DNA from: UBA3937 sp050951585
GTDB lineage: Bacteria > Bacillota > Peptococcia > DRI-13 > DTU073
Direction: 5' to 3'
Assembly: GCA_050951585.1 (NCBI GenBank)
Contig: JBMNJI010000003.1
Location: 1-64,000, forward strand
DNA length: 64,000 nucleotides
Shown: in pieces, positions 15,627-25,319 of the stretch
Numbering within the stretch: the stretch's first letter is position 1
How the letters are laid out: the number at the start of each line of letters is the position of its first letter
Notes under the pieces: model-generated
Seen by the model: the letters and a program-made list of their open reading frames with translations, nothing else
Database searches by the model: none
Told to the model about the DNA's origin: nothing
Program-made: the position numbers and the translations under genes

Positions 15627-17054
15627 GTGGATGATCTTAATGCTCGTTTAAGACAGTTACCGGCGGTGCATGTTCTGCTTAACTCGCCGGAGGGGCAGGC
15701 TTTGGCCGCTAAATACGGGCATAATTTAGTGGCAGAAGCGGCGGGAAGCATTTTGGAAAAATGGCGGAAGCGGCTGACAGAACTGACCCCGGAGGGCCGG
15801 TCTCTTGTAGCGACGCCGGAATTGCTTGGTTTGAGCCGCGAAATCGAGAATTATTTGGAAAAGCTGTGGGCGCCTCATTATCAACGGGTTGTAAATGCAA
15901 CCGGGATTATTCTGCATACGAACCTTGGGCGAAGCTTAATCTGTCAACAGGCCGCGGATGCCGTTGAGCAGGCCGCCACTGCTTATACCAATCTGGAGTA
16001 TGATTTGGAGCACGGTAGCAGGGGGGAAAGATATGCGCATGTGGAAGGCCTTCTGCAGAAATTAACCGGAGCGGAAAGCGCGATGGTGGTTAATAATAAC
16101 GCTGCGGCAATTCTATTAGTACTGCATACTCTCGCTCCGGGGAAGGAAGTGCTTATTTCCCGCGGGCAGTTGGTGGAAATCGGGGGGTCTTTCCGGGTTC
16201 CGGAGGTTTTGAAACTGGGGGGAGTAAAGCTTGTTGAGGTTGGAACAACCAATCGCACCCGTTTGCAAGATTATCGCGAGGCGATCAATGAAAATACGGG
16301 GCTGATTTTAAAAGTGCATACCAGCAATTACCGGGTGGTAGGCTTTACCAGTACCGTAAGCAGAGAGGAATTGGCCGGTCTGGCTCATGAACGGGGGATC
16401 CCTTATGTTGAGGATCTGGGCAGCGGGGCGTTATTAGATTTAAGTGTCTATGGGCTTACGGGTGAGCCGACCATTGGGGAAGCCCTCAAAGCCGGAGCGG
16501 ATGTGATGACATTTAGCGGGGATAAACTCTTAGGCGGGCCGCAGGCGGGAATGATCGTGGGAAAAACCGCTTATTTAGCCAAGATGAAACAGAATCAACT
16601 GACCAGGGCGTTAAGAATAGATAAACTTACCGTAGCGGCGTTGGAAGCAACTTTGCGCGAGTATTTACATCCGGAAACAGTGATGCAGAATCTGCCGATT
16701 TATGCGATGCTCACTGCTTCGACAGCGGAATTAAAGGCTAAAGGAGAGAAGATTCGGAGCGCCATGGAGAATAGTAGCGACCGGGTGGAGATTACCCTGG
16801 AAAACACGGTTGCCCAAATGGGGGGAGGCAGCCTTCCCGGGCAGGAAATACCGTCAGTAGGACTGGCTCTTGTTTTTCAGGGGTATAGCGCCACGGAGGT
16901 TGAAGTGTTCTTCCGGACGCGGCTTGCGGTACCAGTCCTTGGATATATTGCGAAAGACCGGTACATTCTTGATTTAAGAACATTATTGCCGGGTGATGAA
17001 GAAATTATTATTACCGGAATCAGGACCTTTTTGCAGGAAAATCCGAACCGGTGA
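15627..17054 (+). CDS. selA: L-seryl-tRNA(Sec) selenium transferase
   Basis: PLP enzyme of 475 residues that converts seryl-tRNA(Sec) to selenocysteinyl-tRNA(Sec) with selenophosphate. The N-terminal RQLPAVHVLL and the segment NATGIILHTNLGRS (about 91-104) are typical of SelA; the PLP-binding Lys is in FSGDKLLGGPQAG (about residue 300). GTG start at 15627 after GGAGGAGG. The selD gene follows 33 nt downstream, so substrate and user enzymes are probably co-transcribed. selB and selC are not in the window. Confidence 0.96.
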   Translation: MDDLNARLRQLPAVHVLLNSPEGQALAAKYGHNLVAEAAGSILEKWRKRLTELTPEGRSLVATPELLGLSREIENYLEKLWAPHYQRVVNATGIILHTNLGRSLICQQAADAVEQAATAYTNLEYDLEHGSRGERYAHVEGLLQKLTGAESAMVVNNNAAAILLVLHTLAPGKEVLISRGQLVEIGGSFRVPEVLKLGGVKLVEVGTTNRTRLQDYREAINENTGLILKVHTSNYRVVGFTSTVSREELAGLAHERGIPYVEDLGSGALLDLSVYGLTGEPTIGEALKAGADVMTFSGDKLLGGPQAGMIVGKTAYLAKMKQNQLTRALRIDKLTVAALEATLREYLHPETVMQNLPIYAMLTASTAELKAKGEKIRSAMENSSDRVEITLENTVAQMGGGSLPGQEIPSVGLALVFQGYSATEVEVFFRTRLAVPVLGYIAKDRYILDLRTLLPGDEEIIITGIRTFLQENPNR

Positions 17055-17087
17055 AGAAATTCGCTTGGCGTAAGCGGGAGGTGGCAG

Positions 17088-18164
17088 ATGGACGTTTATC
17101 TTACAGCGTATTCTACAAAAGCCGGGTGAGCGGCCAAAATTGGTCCGGGTGACCTGACACAAGTTTTGTGTCATCTTACACAAAAAGAGAAAAAGAACTC
17201 GCGCCTTTTGGTTGGGCTTGAGAATGCGGACGATGCCGGAGTCTACCAACTTAGCGAAGATACGGCGTTAATTCAGACGGTGGATTTCTTCACGCCAATA
17301 GTTGATGACCCTTATAGCTTCGGGGCAATCGCGGCCGCTAATGCTTTAAGCGACGTTTTTGCGATGGGCGGCGTTCCGCTTACGGCGATGAATCTTGTGG
17401 CATTTCCTTTAGAGCTTCTGCCGAGCTCCGTTTTAGCGGAGATAATGCGGGGCGGGGCGGATAAGATTGCGGAGGCCGGGGCGGTGCTTTTGGGCGGTCA
17501 TAGCATCCAGGATAAAGAACCGAAATACGGGCTGGCGGTAACGGGAATTGCCCATCCCGCCGAAATCTGGTCTAACGCCGGAGCGCGTGCGGGCGATGAG
17601 CTGATCCTGACCAAACCTTTAGGGGTGGGGATCATTACTTCGGCCTTGCGGAAGAAAAGAGACAAAGACGGACAGGTGATCATGCAGCATGTTGTGGCGC
17701 CTGCGGTGGAAAAAAAGGCGATTGAAGTGATGGCGCAGTTAAATCAAGTAGCGGCCCGGGTGGCCAGGAAAGTTGGAGTTGATGCCTGTACGGATATTAC
17801 GGGTTTCGGCCTTTTAGGGCATGCCTGGGAAATGGCCCAGGCCAGCCATGTGCGGATTGAGTTAAGTTTACAAGCGATCCCGGTGATTGCCGGAGCCAAA
17901 GAACTGGCGCTGGAAGGATATATTGCGGGAGGAAATTGGGCTAATCTGGAGTATATGACGGATAAGACGGAATTCTTCAACGGGATTGAGATGGTCCAAA
18001 AAAACATCCTGGCGGATCCAATTACCTCGGGGGGATTGTTGCTGGCCGTACCGGCGGAAAAGGCGGGGCAGCTTTTAACTATGCTGAAGCAGGAGGGAAT
18101 CGCAGAAGCCGCCATCATTGGCCGAGTCAGCGCCGGAGATCCACGCATCATTGTTTCTCCTTAA
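17088..18164 (+). CDS. selD: Selenide, water dikinase with selenocysteine (in-frame UGA)
   Basis: ATP-dependent enzyme making selenophosphate, 358 residues counting Sec. Reading from ATG 17088 gives MDVYLTAYSTKAG, then TGA (17127-17129), then AAKIGPGDLTQVL. This aligns with the family active site (AG-C/U-G/A-AK), so TGA codes for selenocysteine at position 14 and Lys17 is the partner residue. The downstream sequence is full length, with DDAGVYQLSEDTALIQTVDFFTPIVDDP and the C-terminal ADPITSGGLLLAVP. Automatic callers will start it too late (about 17166). It stops 3 nt before the opposing L,D-transpeptidase stop. Confidence 0.95.
17130..17172 (+). promoter_or_regulatory. Candidate bacterial SECIS in selD
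   Basis: Directly after the UGA, GGTC (17142-17145) pairs with GACC (17151-17154) around a CGGGT loop starting 16 nt past the codon, within the range used by bacterial SECIS elements. A second perfect hairpin follows (17156-17162 with 17166-17172). Confidence 0.5.
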
Positions 18165-18167
18165 CCG

Positions 18168-18512
18168 CTACATAATCTCTACCGGCGTGCCGATGGTCAC
18201 ACGCGGGAAGATGCTTTCCACATCGTGATTATACATCCGGATACAACCTAGAGAAACGGCTTTACCAATGGAGCTGGGGTTATTGGTGCCGTGAATCCCA
18301 TACCTGGGTTTACTGAGGCCCATCCAGCGCGTCCCGTAGATCATTCTGCCGTCGAGGATTGTTTTGTTGGCAATTGTCCACGATCCTACAGGGGAAGGTG
18401 TACTTGGTTTACCAATGGCGACCGGGTAGGAGCCGACTAATCTATCTCTTTCATAGAGATAGAGTCTTCTTTCCTGTAAATTGATGCGAATCAGCATATT
18501 GGCGGGAACCAT
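18168..18512 (-). CDS. L,D-transpeptidase (YkuD domain)
   Basis: Peptidoglycan cross-linking domain protein of 114 residues, essentially a bare YkuD domain. The motif HGTNNP (His74) and SLGCIRMYNHD (catalytic Cys90) are intact. No signal peptide or LysM is present, so it resembles Bacillus-type short YkuD proteins that may act on spore peptidoglycan. RBS GAGGTGATT precedes ATG 18512. It converges on selD with only 3 nt between the stop codons. Confidence 0.9.
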   Translation of the reverse strand: MVPANMLIRINLQERRLYLYERDRLVGSYPVAIGKPSTPSPVGSWTIANKTILDGRMIYGTRWMGLSKPRYGIHGTNNPSSIGKAVSLGCIRMYNHDVESIFPRVTIGTPVEIM

Positions 18513-18587
18513 TAATAATCACCTCATTTTTTCTGGTCGGATAATATTGCTTTATAATATGCAAAATACATTTTAGGGTTATTTTTT

Positions 18588-18629
18588 AAAAAGATTCTCC
18601 TTTCTTGGAAGAAAGGAGAATCTTTTTTT
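18588..18629. terminator. Strong bidirectional terminator
   Basis: A perfect 18-bp stem (18588-18605 with 18610-18627), 4-nt loop, with A-run and T-run flanks. In the plus direction it is the first terminator after selD and would place the selAD transcript end beyond the opposing ykuD-type gene. Confidence 0.88.
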
Positions 18630-18827
18630 GTAAATTCTATGTAAAGTGATAAGTTAAATCAAGACAAAGGACCTGTTCATAGCGGACAAAAAGTAGTACG
18701 ATACTGAAGGTGAGTTTTTTTATCATGATAAAATAGGTGAAAAAACCAAGCAAATAATGCGGGAAAAAAAAGAAAAGTCAGAATGGCAGCAGAGAAAAGA
18801 GGGAAAAAAGAGTAAAGGAGCATAAGT

Positions 18828-20507
18828 ATGGAGATCGACTATCAACAAATAATTTTTCTGTCGTTAGGTGGATTGGCGTTCTTTTTATTTGCCATTAAGT
18901 ACATGTCCGATGCCCTGCAAAATGTCGCAGGAGACAGGATGCGTGCTTTCTTGGAAAAAGGTACAAAAACCCCATTGCGCGGAGTTATCTCAGGCATTAT
19001 TGTGACGGCGAGCATCCAGAGCAGTTCCGCAACTTCTGTATTAGCTATAGGGCTGGTAAATTCGGGGCTTTTAACCTTGCGCCAGGCCATTGGTGTGATT
19101 ATGGGAGCCAACATCGGAACAACGATGACGGCTTACCTGATTGGGTTCCAATTGGAAGCTTATGCGCTGCCTATTGCAGTATTAGGCGTTATTTTAATGT
19201 TCTTTTTCAAAAATAAAAGGTTTACAAATATTGGGCAGTTTTTATTTGGCTTTGGCTTACTTTTTTACGGCATGGATATAATGGGTGAAGGACTGAAGCC
19301 ATTGAGGGATCTCCCGGTTTTCGCGGAGGCAATGGTTGGAGTTGATAATAACTCGCTCTTAGGAGTACTTATCGGCATGGTTTTTACCGGGATTGTCCAA
19401 AGCAGTGCCGCGACCATTGGTGTATTGCAGGAGTTGGCTAATCAGGGGGCCATCACATATATGCAGGCCGTTCCCATTCTTTTCGGGGACAATATCGGGA
19501 CGACGGTGACCGCGTTAATTGCCTCCATTGGTACGTCCGTAACGGCAAAAAGGACGGCGCTTACCCACTGCCTGTTTAACGTCATCGGTACGCTGATCTT
19601 TCTTCCCCTTTTTATTATCGGGGTATTTCCCGTGATAGTGCGTCTTTTTACCGATTATTTTTTCGTGTTGCTTCCCGGGTTTGAAGGTTCTTGGGAAACG
19701 CTGAATATTAAAATGCAGATCGCCCAGACCCATGGTGTCTTTAACATCAGTAATACCCTCATTCAATTGCCTTTTGTCGGGGCGTTGGCTACCTTAGTGA
19801 CGAAACTAATTCCCGGGGAAGATGTTATTGTGGAGACAGGGTCCAAATACCTGGAACCGCGTTTGCTTCGCAATCCGTCAGTGGCGCTCAGTCAGGCCGG
19901 ACGGGAAGTATTCCGGATGGGGGATATGGCGAAGGAATCCTTAGAGCATGCCGTGGCGTATTTCTACACGGAGTTGGATAAGGAGGCCGAAAAAGTAGCC
20001 CGGTTGGAGGAGGCAATAAACCGCCTCGAACAGGAAATACCGGATTACGTTGTGAAAATACTGGAGATAAAGATGTCCAAAGAGAATTCTAATCTGGCTT
20101 ATACTTACATTCAGGCGGTGAATGACATCGAAAGAGTGGGAGACCATACGGAGAACATTATCGAATTAACACAGACAAGAATAAGCAAGGGGATCCATTT
20201 TTCGAAGGAAGCAATGGCTGATTTGCGCAAAATGCTTGACAAAACACAGGAAACATTTGCGAATGCCATGAAATGTCTGGAAACAAATGAACATGAGCTT
20301 GCCCGACAGGTTATTAAAGCCGATGATGAAATAGATGAGATGGAAAAAGTATTTCGCCGGGCCCATATAACCCGGCTCAATGAAGGCAAATGTAACGGAG
20401 ATGCCGGAGCGATTTACCTGGATATCCTCAGTAATCTGGAAAGGATCGGCGACCATTCCGTAAACATCGCGCAGTATATCCTGGAGGAATATCCCGTGGA
20501 GGGATAA
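18828..20507 (+). CDS. Na/Pi cotransporter family protein with PhoU-like domain
   Basis: Membrane protein of 559 residues of the NptA/PNaS family. Two Na/Pi symporter repeats with the QSSSATS and QSSAAT signatures (about residues 64-70 and 192-197) lie within eight or so helices to about 320. A cytoplasmic PhoU-like helical domain (about 345-555) follows, containing two ERVGDHTENI/ERIGDHSVNI metal-binding motifs. It likely imports or exports phosphate with sodium, the PhoU part being regulatory. Monocistronic, with its own terminator. Confidence 0.93.
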   Translation: MEIDYQQIIFLSLGGLAFFLFAIKYMSDALQNVAGDRMRAFLEKGTKTPLRGVISGIIVTASIQSSSATSVLAIGLVNSGLLTLRQAIGVIMGANIGTTMTAYLIGFQLEAYALPIAVLGVILMFFFKNKRFTNIGQFLFGFGLLFYGMDIMGEGLKPLRDLPVFAEAMVGVDNNSLLGVLIGMVFTGIVQSSAATIGVLQELANQGAITYMQAVPILFGDNIGTTVTALIASIGTSVTAKRTALTHCLFNVIGTLIFLPLFIIGVFPVIVRLFTDYFFVLLPGFEGSWETLNIKMQIAQTHGVFNISNTLIQLPFVGALATLVTKLIPGEDVIVETGSKYLEPRLLRNPSVALSQAGREVFRMGDMAKESLEHAVAYFYTELDKEAEKVARLEEAINRLEQEIPDYVVKILEIKMSKENSNLAYTYIQAVNDIERVGDHTENIIELTQTRISKGIHFSKEAMADLRKMLDKTQETFANAMKCLETNEHELARQVIKADDEIDEMEKVFRRAHITRLNEGKCNGDAGAIYLDILSNLERIGDHSVNIAQYILEEYPVEG

Positions 20508-20551
20508 GTGAACGGCAACCCGAGAGGTTTGCGCAGGTTTTGCATTTTATC

Positions 20552-20583
20552 AAGGAAGCATCCTATGTGGTGCTTCCTTTTTT
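20552..20583 (+). terminator. Terminator after the Na/Pi transporter gene
   Basis: Stem AAGGAAGCA (20552-20560) with TGCTTCCTT (20571-20579), then TTTTTT overlapping its end. Confidence 0.88.
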
Positions 20584-21100
20584 AGTGGGGGTAGTATTAT
20601 TCACAAGTCATTACATGACTAAATGCGGGCTTTACATTTTAGTCAAGCAGAGGATATTTATCTAAATAAAAGAAGCTTTTTGGGGAAATTATGAACGATT
20701 ATGATGCAAAAGTTGTCTATTTAGTAGAATTATGTAAATATCGCTAGAAGAAAATGAGAAAAATTTTTTACTCACAAGATGGGGAATAGACATTTCTTTT
20801 ATAAGGTTCTTTATGAGGAAGTAAGATGAAAACGCAAAACAGCACCACTCTAATATGTAAAAGGGGTGCTGCTTCGCTAATTGAAACAAACATATGGTTC
20901 GGTTATAAAGAAATAATAAGAACATGAAATGTGAAGGTTACGATGAAATATAAATAGCACTTACTAAAATTATATTTCAATATATAGTTTGTCTCAATTA
21001 GGTCTTGCCTAAATAGCATTATATCAAATTAATTTATGAGTATAAAGAAACAAGAGAAATGAAAAAAGAGGGAAAAAATAAAAAAATATGCAATAAGGGG
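20584..21100. other. AT-rich gene-free region before the cas operon
   Basis: About 520 bp with no credible gene on either strand. It contains a 7-bp hairpin (CAGCACC about 20840 with GGTGCTG about 20866) and one copy (20957-20973) of a motif that recurs just before cas6 (21154-21171). The base composition is clearly more AT-rich than the neighbouring genes, and like that of the cas genes, consistent with the locus having been acquired. Confidence 0.5.
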
Positions 21101-21129
21101 TTGACAAAATTTCTCAGGGACATTATTCT
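21101..21129 (+). promoter_or_regulatory. Sigma-A promoter of the cas operon
   Basis: TTGACA (21101-21106), 17-nt spacer, TATTCT (21124-21129), about 60 nt before the cas6 start. Confidence 0.8.
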
Positions 21130-21191
21130 TTATGTAAAGTATTTTATATAAATGCACTTTACTAAAATTATTGAAAAAAGGAGGTGAGTAC

Positions 21192-21884
21192 ATGAATAAT
21201 TGTTTTTTTGAGCTTCTGTCCACAATCCAGTTTAATGAAGATGTTAAGGCAAAGGATGTGCAATATGGTCTAGCAAGATTAATTGCATCTGCGATGTTGA
21301 ACGATGCTGAACTGAAAGAATTACACCACCATCGAGGGATAAAAAAATATACCTTTTCCGCACCATACCCGTTAGAAAAAGATCAAGTTTATCGTAAAGG
21401 AAGATTGTATTGTTTCAATTTGCGTACACTCGATTTGAAGTTTGCTTTGGCAATGAAACAGTATTTACCCTTAGCTGAAGGAGTTGCAAAAGTGATAGCA
21501 GTGGAAGTAAGGAATTATAAGCAATCACCTATAAAGGAACTAATTAGTCTAACGCCTGTTGTTTGTACCGTAAATAATAGGTGCTGGATGCCAGAAAATG
21601 GGGTTGGTTTATTAGCCGAACGACTTCATCAAAATGCTCTGAAAAAACAGCAGTTACTGGACCCATCTTTTTCAGCTCCAGGGGAGTTCTTTTTCGAATG
21701 TATCAATTTACTGAATAAAAAACCAATAATTGTTACTTATAAAAATACAGTTCTATTAGGGCATAAACTTCAAATCGAAGTGAAACCGCACGATTGGGCT
21801 CAGCAGCTTGCTTTTACCGTCTTAGCCCAAGGGCTGCTAGAGAAGACCGCCGAAGGTTTCGGATACTGTATTACAGGGAGGTGA
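21192..21884 (+). CDS. cas6: CRISPR endoribonuclease Cas6
   Basis: Processes the pre-crRNA within the repeats to give mature guides. 230 residues, with the RAMP ferredoxin-like folds and a C-terminal glycine-rich loop (EKTAEGFGYCITGR). A likely general-base His lies in the first half (LHHHRGIKKYTF, about residues 45-56). The ATG 21192 follows GGAGGTGA by about 6 nt; in-frame codons upstream lack an RBS. First gene of an eight-gene type I-B operon. Confidence 0.9.
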   Translation: MNNCFFELLSTIQFNEDVKAKDVQYGLARLIASAMLNDAELKELHHHRGIKKYTFSAPYPLEKDQVYRKGRLYCFNLRTLDLKFALAMKQYLPLAEGVAKVIAVEVRNYKQSPIKELISLTPVVCTVNNRCWMPENGVGLLAERLHQNALKKQQLLDPSFSAPGEFFFECINLLNKKPIIVTYKNTVLLGHKLQIEVKPHDWAQQLAFTVLAQGLLEKTAEGFGYCITGR

Positions 21885-21888
21885 GAAA

Positions 21889-23637
21889 ATGCTGAAAGAC
21901 CTTCTAAACGAATTTATCCACCATCAAGACCAATATCCGGAGTTTGATATAGACGCTATGTTGATTGATAATTATCGCCTAAAGCCCGGTTTGTATATAA
22001 AGATAAACCGAAACGGTGATTTTGATGAGCTTTATGTAGGTAAAAAAGGTGAAATATCTGCTAATGATTCGTTGGTGGAATGGTTTAAAAGAGCAGATTT
22101 TTATAGCAGCTTAATCGAAATGAATAAACCGGTGGACCCCAAGAAAAAAATTCATAGCAACAATAAGTTCAGTTTGTTTTGTAAACTCGAAACATTTTGG
22201 AATGAAGGGTTAAACCCTCAATTAGAAGAGCATATTGAAAGGTATTTCAATGCGCTGATGACCGTTAAAGACAAAGAAAGCGCCGAGATTCTTACTACTG
22301 CAGGTTATAAACCTCTTGACAAAAAAGATGTGGAGGAATACAAACAGCTTTTTCTTTCTTCATTGAATGAGGTTGGAGAAAGGATTAGGACTCATAATAT
22401 CAGGGATAATTGTTACATTAAACTTTTTATTGATGAAAAAATAGATGCTTATAGTTACGAGTGCGGGCGTTATATGCTTCCTAAGATTTTCAATTGCAAT
22501 AATTATAATGAGTCTGTCAATGGAAAGGTGCTCGGCTTATCAAATACCGACATGGGAATGAATGCGAAAAAGCCATATTTGGAACATAAAACAACGCAGT
22601 ATAAAGTGCCTTATCGTATTGAGACAGAAGAAGCGATAAAGCTTTGGAAGCTATATATTTGGTTTAATGGTCAGACGAGAGACGAAAAGCCCCTCTATAA
22701 TGGGTATATTCCCATTGGAGAACATGATCCTCAGTTGCTTGCTGTAGCCAAAGAAATTGGTGTACGAAAAGCTGTATTCTACCTGCATTTTGAAAGAGGG
22801 ATAGAAATTACAATTGATGACTTTGATATGCTTCCGAGTTTCAAGGACGAAATGGACAGGCCGATTATTTTTAAGAATTACTTGGACGTGCCTAATTATA
22901 AGGGGGGAAGAAAACAGAAACTGAGTGAAGTAGAAGAACACATTAATGAGTATTTATTTGCCTCTCAGCTTTCTAAAAATTATGATGTTGAAAAAGTTCA
23001 AGTCACCAATAAGTTATCCCAGGCACTGGCCGTTCAGATCATGCTTTCTAGGGAAGCGATGAAGGCATGGTTGCGCAAGGGGGACACCCTGCCCCTTCGA
23101 AGCTGTGTGGATAAAATCACCAAAGGGGTTGTTCTGGCAAGACTACAGAATTTAGAGTATGCGTCAGCCTTAGCCCACATGCTTAATGTCCGGTTATCAT
23201 TATTGAACTACTTTAATGAGGAGGGAAAAGATATGGGGGAAATCATAAAAGACGCTTATGAAAGCTTAAAAGTTAAGGTTCTTAATACCGACAAAAACAG
23301 AGAACCCGTTACTTGTGAAAGTAATACTGAATTTTGTTTGGCGGTGGGGCAGTTACTGTATTATTATTTCAGTCTAAGCGAAGCACAAAAGATAAGTTAT
23401 GATGTGCTGTGGCGCATTATCACTGCTGCTAAAGACGCGGAGGGTCTCAAAAGGGAACAAAAGAAATACTTCCAAAAGTATGCTTATCGTATTGATACTA
23501 ATAATCCCCGCTTTAATAACATGTTGAGCATTGTTACTTCTTATGTTCCCGAGAAAGAGGAACCTGCTGACATAGATGCGCTTTTATTTGGTTTTGTCAC
23601 CAGTAATATTATTTATCTTAAAAAGGAGGATGCGTAA
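21889..23637 (+). CDS. cas8b: Cascade large subunit Cas8b (TM1802/Csh1 family)
   Basis: Large subunit of the type I-B effector, expected to recognise the PAM and hold Cas3. 582 residues. Family assignment rests on length, position between cas6 and cas7, and overall composition; I see no short diagnostic motif. A C-terminal helical region (about 380-560) may serve as the small-subunit equivalent, since no separate cas11 gene is visible; I-B cas8b genes can encode it from an internal start. Its stop overlaps the cas7 start. Confidence 0.85.
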   Translation: MLKDLLNEFIHHQDQYPEFDIDAMLIDNYRLKPGLYIKINRNGDFDELYVGKKGEISANDSLVEWFKRADFYSSLIEMNKPVDPKKKIHSNNKFSLFCKLETFWNEGLNPQLEEHIERYFNALMTVKDKESAEILTTAGYKPLDKKDVEEYKQLFLSSLNEVGERIRTHNIRDNCYIKLFIDEKIDAYSYECGRYMLPKIFNCNNYNESVNGKVLGLSNTDMGMNAKKPYLEHKTTQYKVPYRIETEEAIKLWKLYIWFNGQTRDEKPLYNGYIPIGEHDPQLLAVAKEIGVRKAVFYLHFERGIEITIDDFDMLPSFKDEMDRPIIFKNYLDVPNYKGGRKQKLSEVEEHINEYLFASQLSKNYDVEKVQVTNKLSQALAVQIMLSREAMKAWLRKGDTLPLRSCVDKITKGVVLARLQNLEYASALAHMLNVRLSLLNYFNEEGKDMGEIIKDAYESLKVKVLNTDKNREPVTCESNTEFCLAVGQLLYYYFSLSEAQKISYDVLWRIITAAKDAEGLKREQKKYFQKYAYRIDTNNPRFNNMLSIVTSYVPEKEEPADIDALLFGFVTSNIIYLKKEDA

Positions 23638-24560
23638 TGAAAAAGACAAATAGAGTGTATGGAATTCTTGCGGTAGGGGCTTATATGGCCAATTTTAATG
23701 CTGATCTTTCCGGTTATCCCAAAACAACTGCCAATAATGACATTTTTGGCAGTGATAAAGCATTGAAATATCCCATGAAACGGATGTGGCAGATGCAAGG
23801 GGAGAAGGTGCTTTACATTAAAAGCATGAAATGTGATAACGATGGCGAAATTATGCAGCCTAGGGATTTAAACGAAAGATATACTTATCTCTTTGGTCCT
23901 TTAGATGAGGGAACACCCTCTAAAGAAGTTTTGGCAAACTTGTTTTCCGCGATTGATGTTATGAATTTTGGCGCAACTTTTGCTGAGAAAAAACAAAATA
24001 TTAGTATAACGGGTGCTGTGCAAATCAATCAAGGCTTTAATCGTTTCCAGGGTACAAATGTCTTAAGCCAAGATATCCTTTCACCCTTCCGAAATTCGAA
24101 TGAAAAAAGTGAAGGAAAGTTGGCTTCTACAATGGGTACGAAAATAGTCACGGATGAAGCTCATTATGTGTATTCGTTCTCGGTTAATCCTGCTAACTAT
24201 GATGAATTTATTGGATTAGTGGATGGATTTGAGGGCTATACAGTGGAAGCGTATGAAAAATTCAAATGGGCGGCAAGAGTAGCAACAACCGCATTTAATA
24301 CTAATTCGAAATGTGGTTGTGAAAATGAATTAGCAGTGTTTATAGAGATGAAAGAGAATTGCCAGTTGTTTTTGGCTAATTTAGATCGGTATGTCGTAGT
24401 GCAGAAAAAAGGAGATAAGCTATTGTATGACCTTAGTAAACTGGAAGAAGTATTGGCTCCGCATCAGAAGGATATTGCATCTATAGAGATATACAGTAAT
24501 CCGGTAACGGTAGAGGTGAATTATGGAGGACTTAATTGCAGTTGCCATACTATTTATTAG
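23637..24560 (+). CDS. cas7: Cascade backbone subunit Cas7 (Csh2/DevR family)
   Basis: Forms the crRNA-binding filament of the type I-B effector. 307 residues, starting MKKTNRVYGILAVGAYMANFN, with the family's SGYPKTT and ITGAVQINQGFNR segments, and KIVTDEAHYVYSFSVNPANY (about 163-182), typical of Csh2. ATG overlaps the cas8b stop by one base, indicating translational coupling. Confidence 0.93.
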   Translation: MKKTNRVYGILAVGAYMANFNADLSGYPKTTANNDIFGSDKALKYPMKRMWQMQGEKVLYIKSMKCDNDGEIMQPRDLNERYTYLFGPLDEGTPSKEVLANLFSAIDVMNFGATFAEKKQNISITGAVQINQGFNRFQGTNVLSQDILSPFRNSNEKSEGKLASTMGTKIVTDEAHYVYSFSVNPANYDEFIGLVDGFEGYTVEAYEKFKWAARVATTAFNTNSKCGCENELAVFIEMKENCQLFLANLDRYVVVQKKGDKLLYDLSKLEEVLAPHQKDIASIEIYSNPVTVEVNYGGLNCSCHTIY

Positions 24561-24572
24561 GGGGTGGAGCCG

Positions 24573-25313
24573 TTGAAGAGCTTGCGTTTTACGCTTTCCG
24601 GTCCGGCAGCGTGCTTCCGGCAGCCCGATGTCAATGCCAAGGTGTATTTTACTTATAATAATATCCATAAGGTTGCCTTGTTGGGGCTATTAGGTGCAGT
24701 TGTAGGTTTGAAAGGGTATGATAATAGCCGGATTAATGATGGGGATGAAGGCGTCTATCCGGAATTTTATGAAAAACTGTCTCCTATGCTGGTATCCGTG
24801 GTTCCTAACGGAAAAAAGGGCTATTTCACTAAAAAAATACAATACTTTAATAACAGTGTTGGCTATGCTTCTAAGGAACAAGGCGGTATCTTGCAAGTAC
24901 GTGAACAATGGTTAGAGAATCCCAGTTGGACCATTTTTCTGATGCAACATGAGTTAGAGGATGCTCTTTGGGAACGACTTTGCAGTAATTTTTTACGCGG
25001 AGAGTGTGTTTTTATTCCGTATCTAGGCCGTAATGATTTCCCGGCTCAGATTGAAAATGTGCAGATGGTTGAACTAACTCCTTCCAAAGAGGCTCACATC
25101 CATTCGTTATTTTTGTATGATGGTGATCTTAAAATGCTGGACGAAGGGGGGCCATCCCAATATCTGTTTGTAGAAACTGCTCCTATCGGGTTAGTGCCTG
25201 TTCATAATTTTTATGAATTTGGTCGTTATGTTTTCACCAATGGCGCTATTCCTGAAAAATCATTACCTTCTCACCTTTATACCGATGGCGAAAGGCAGTA
25301 CAGTTTTTATTAA
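24573..25313 (+). CDS. cas5: Cascade subunit Cas5 (type I-B)
   Basis: Caps the 5' handle of the crRNA in the effector. 246 residues from TTG 24573; the N-terminus SLRFTLSGPAACFRQPDVN and GLLGAVVGLKGYDN are family hallmarks. TTG 24573 is chosen because the G-rich RBS (24560-24567) would overlap the upstream GTG 24564. A strong hairpin follows the gene. Confidence 0.92.
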   Translation: MKSLRFTLSGPAACFRQPDVNAKVYFTYNNIHKVALLGLLGAVVGLKGYDNSRINDGDEGVYPEFYEKLSPMLVSVVPNGKKGYFTKKIQYFNNSVGYASKEQGGILQVREQWLENPSWTIFLMQHELEDALWERLCSNFLRGECVFIPYLGRNDFPAQIENVQMVELTPSKEAHIHSLFLYDGDLKMLDEGGPSQYLFVETAPIGLVPVHNFYEFGRYVFTNGAIPEKSLPSHLYTDGERQYSFY

Positions 25314-25319
25314 AATAGC

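Noticed and set aside
17166..17166. Start of selD at TTG 17166
   Set aside because: It would remove the active-site segment; the UGA-containing frame upstream matches the family exactly and has a proper ATG.
20691..20744. 17-codon frame after a GGGG stretch upstream of the cas operon
   Set aside because: Too short, weak RBS and no conserved features visible.
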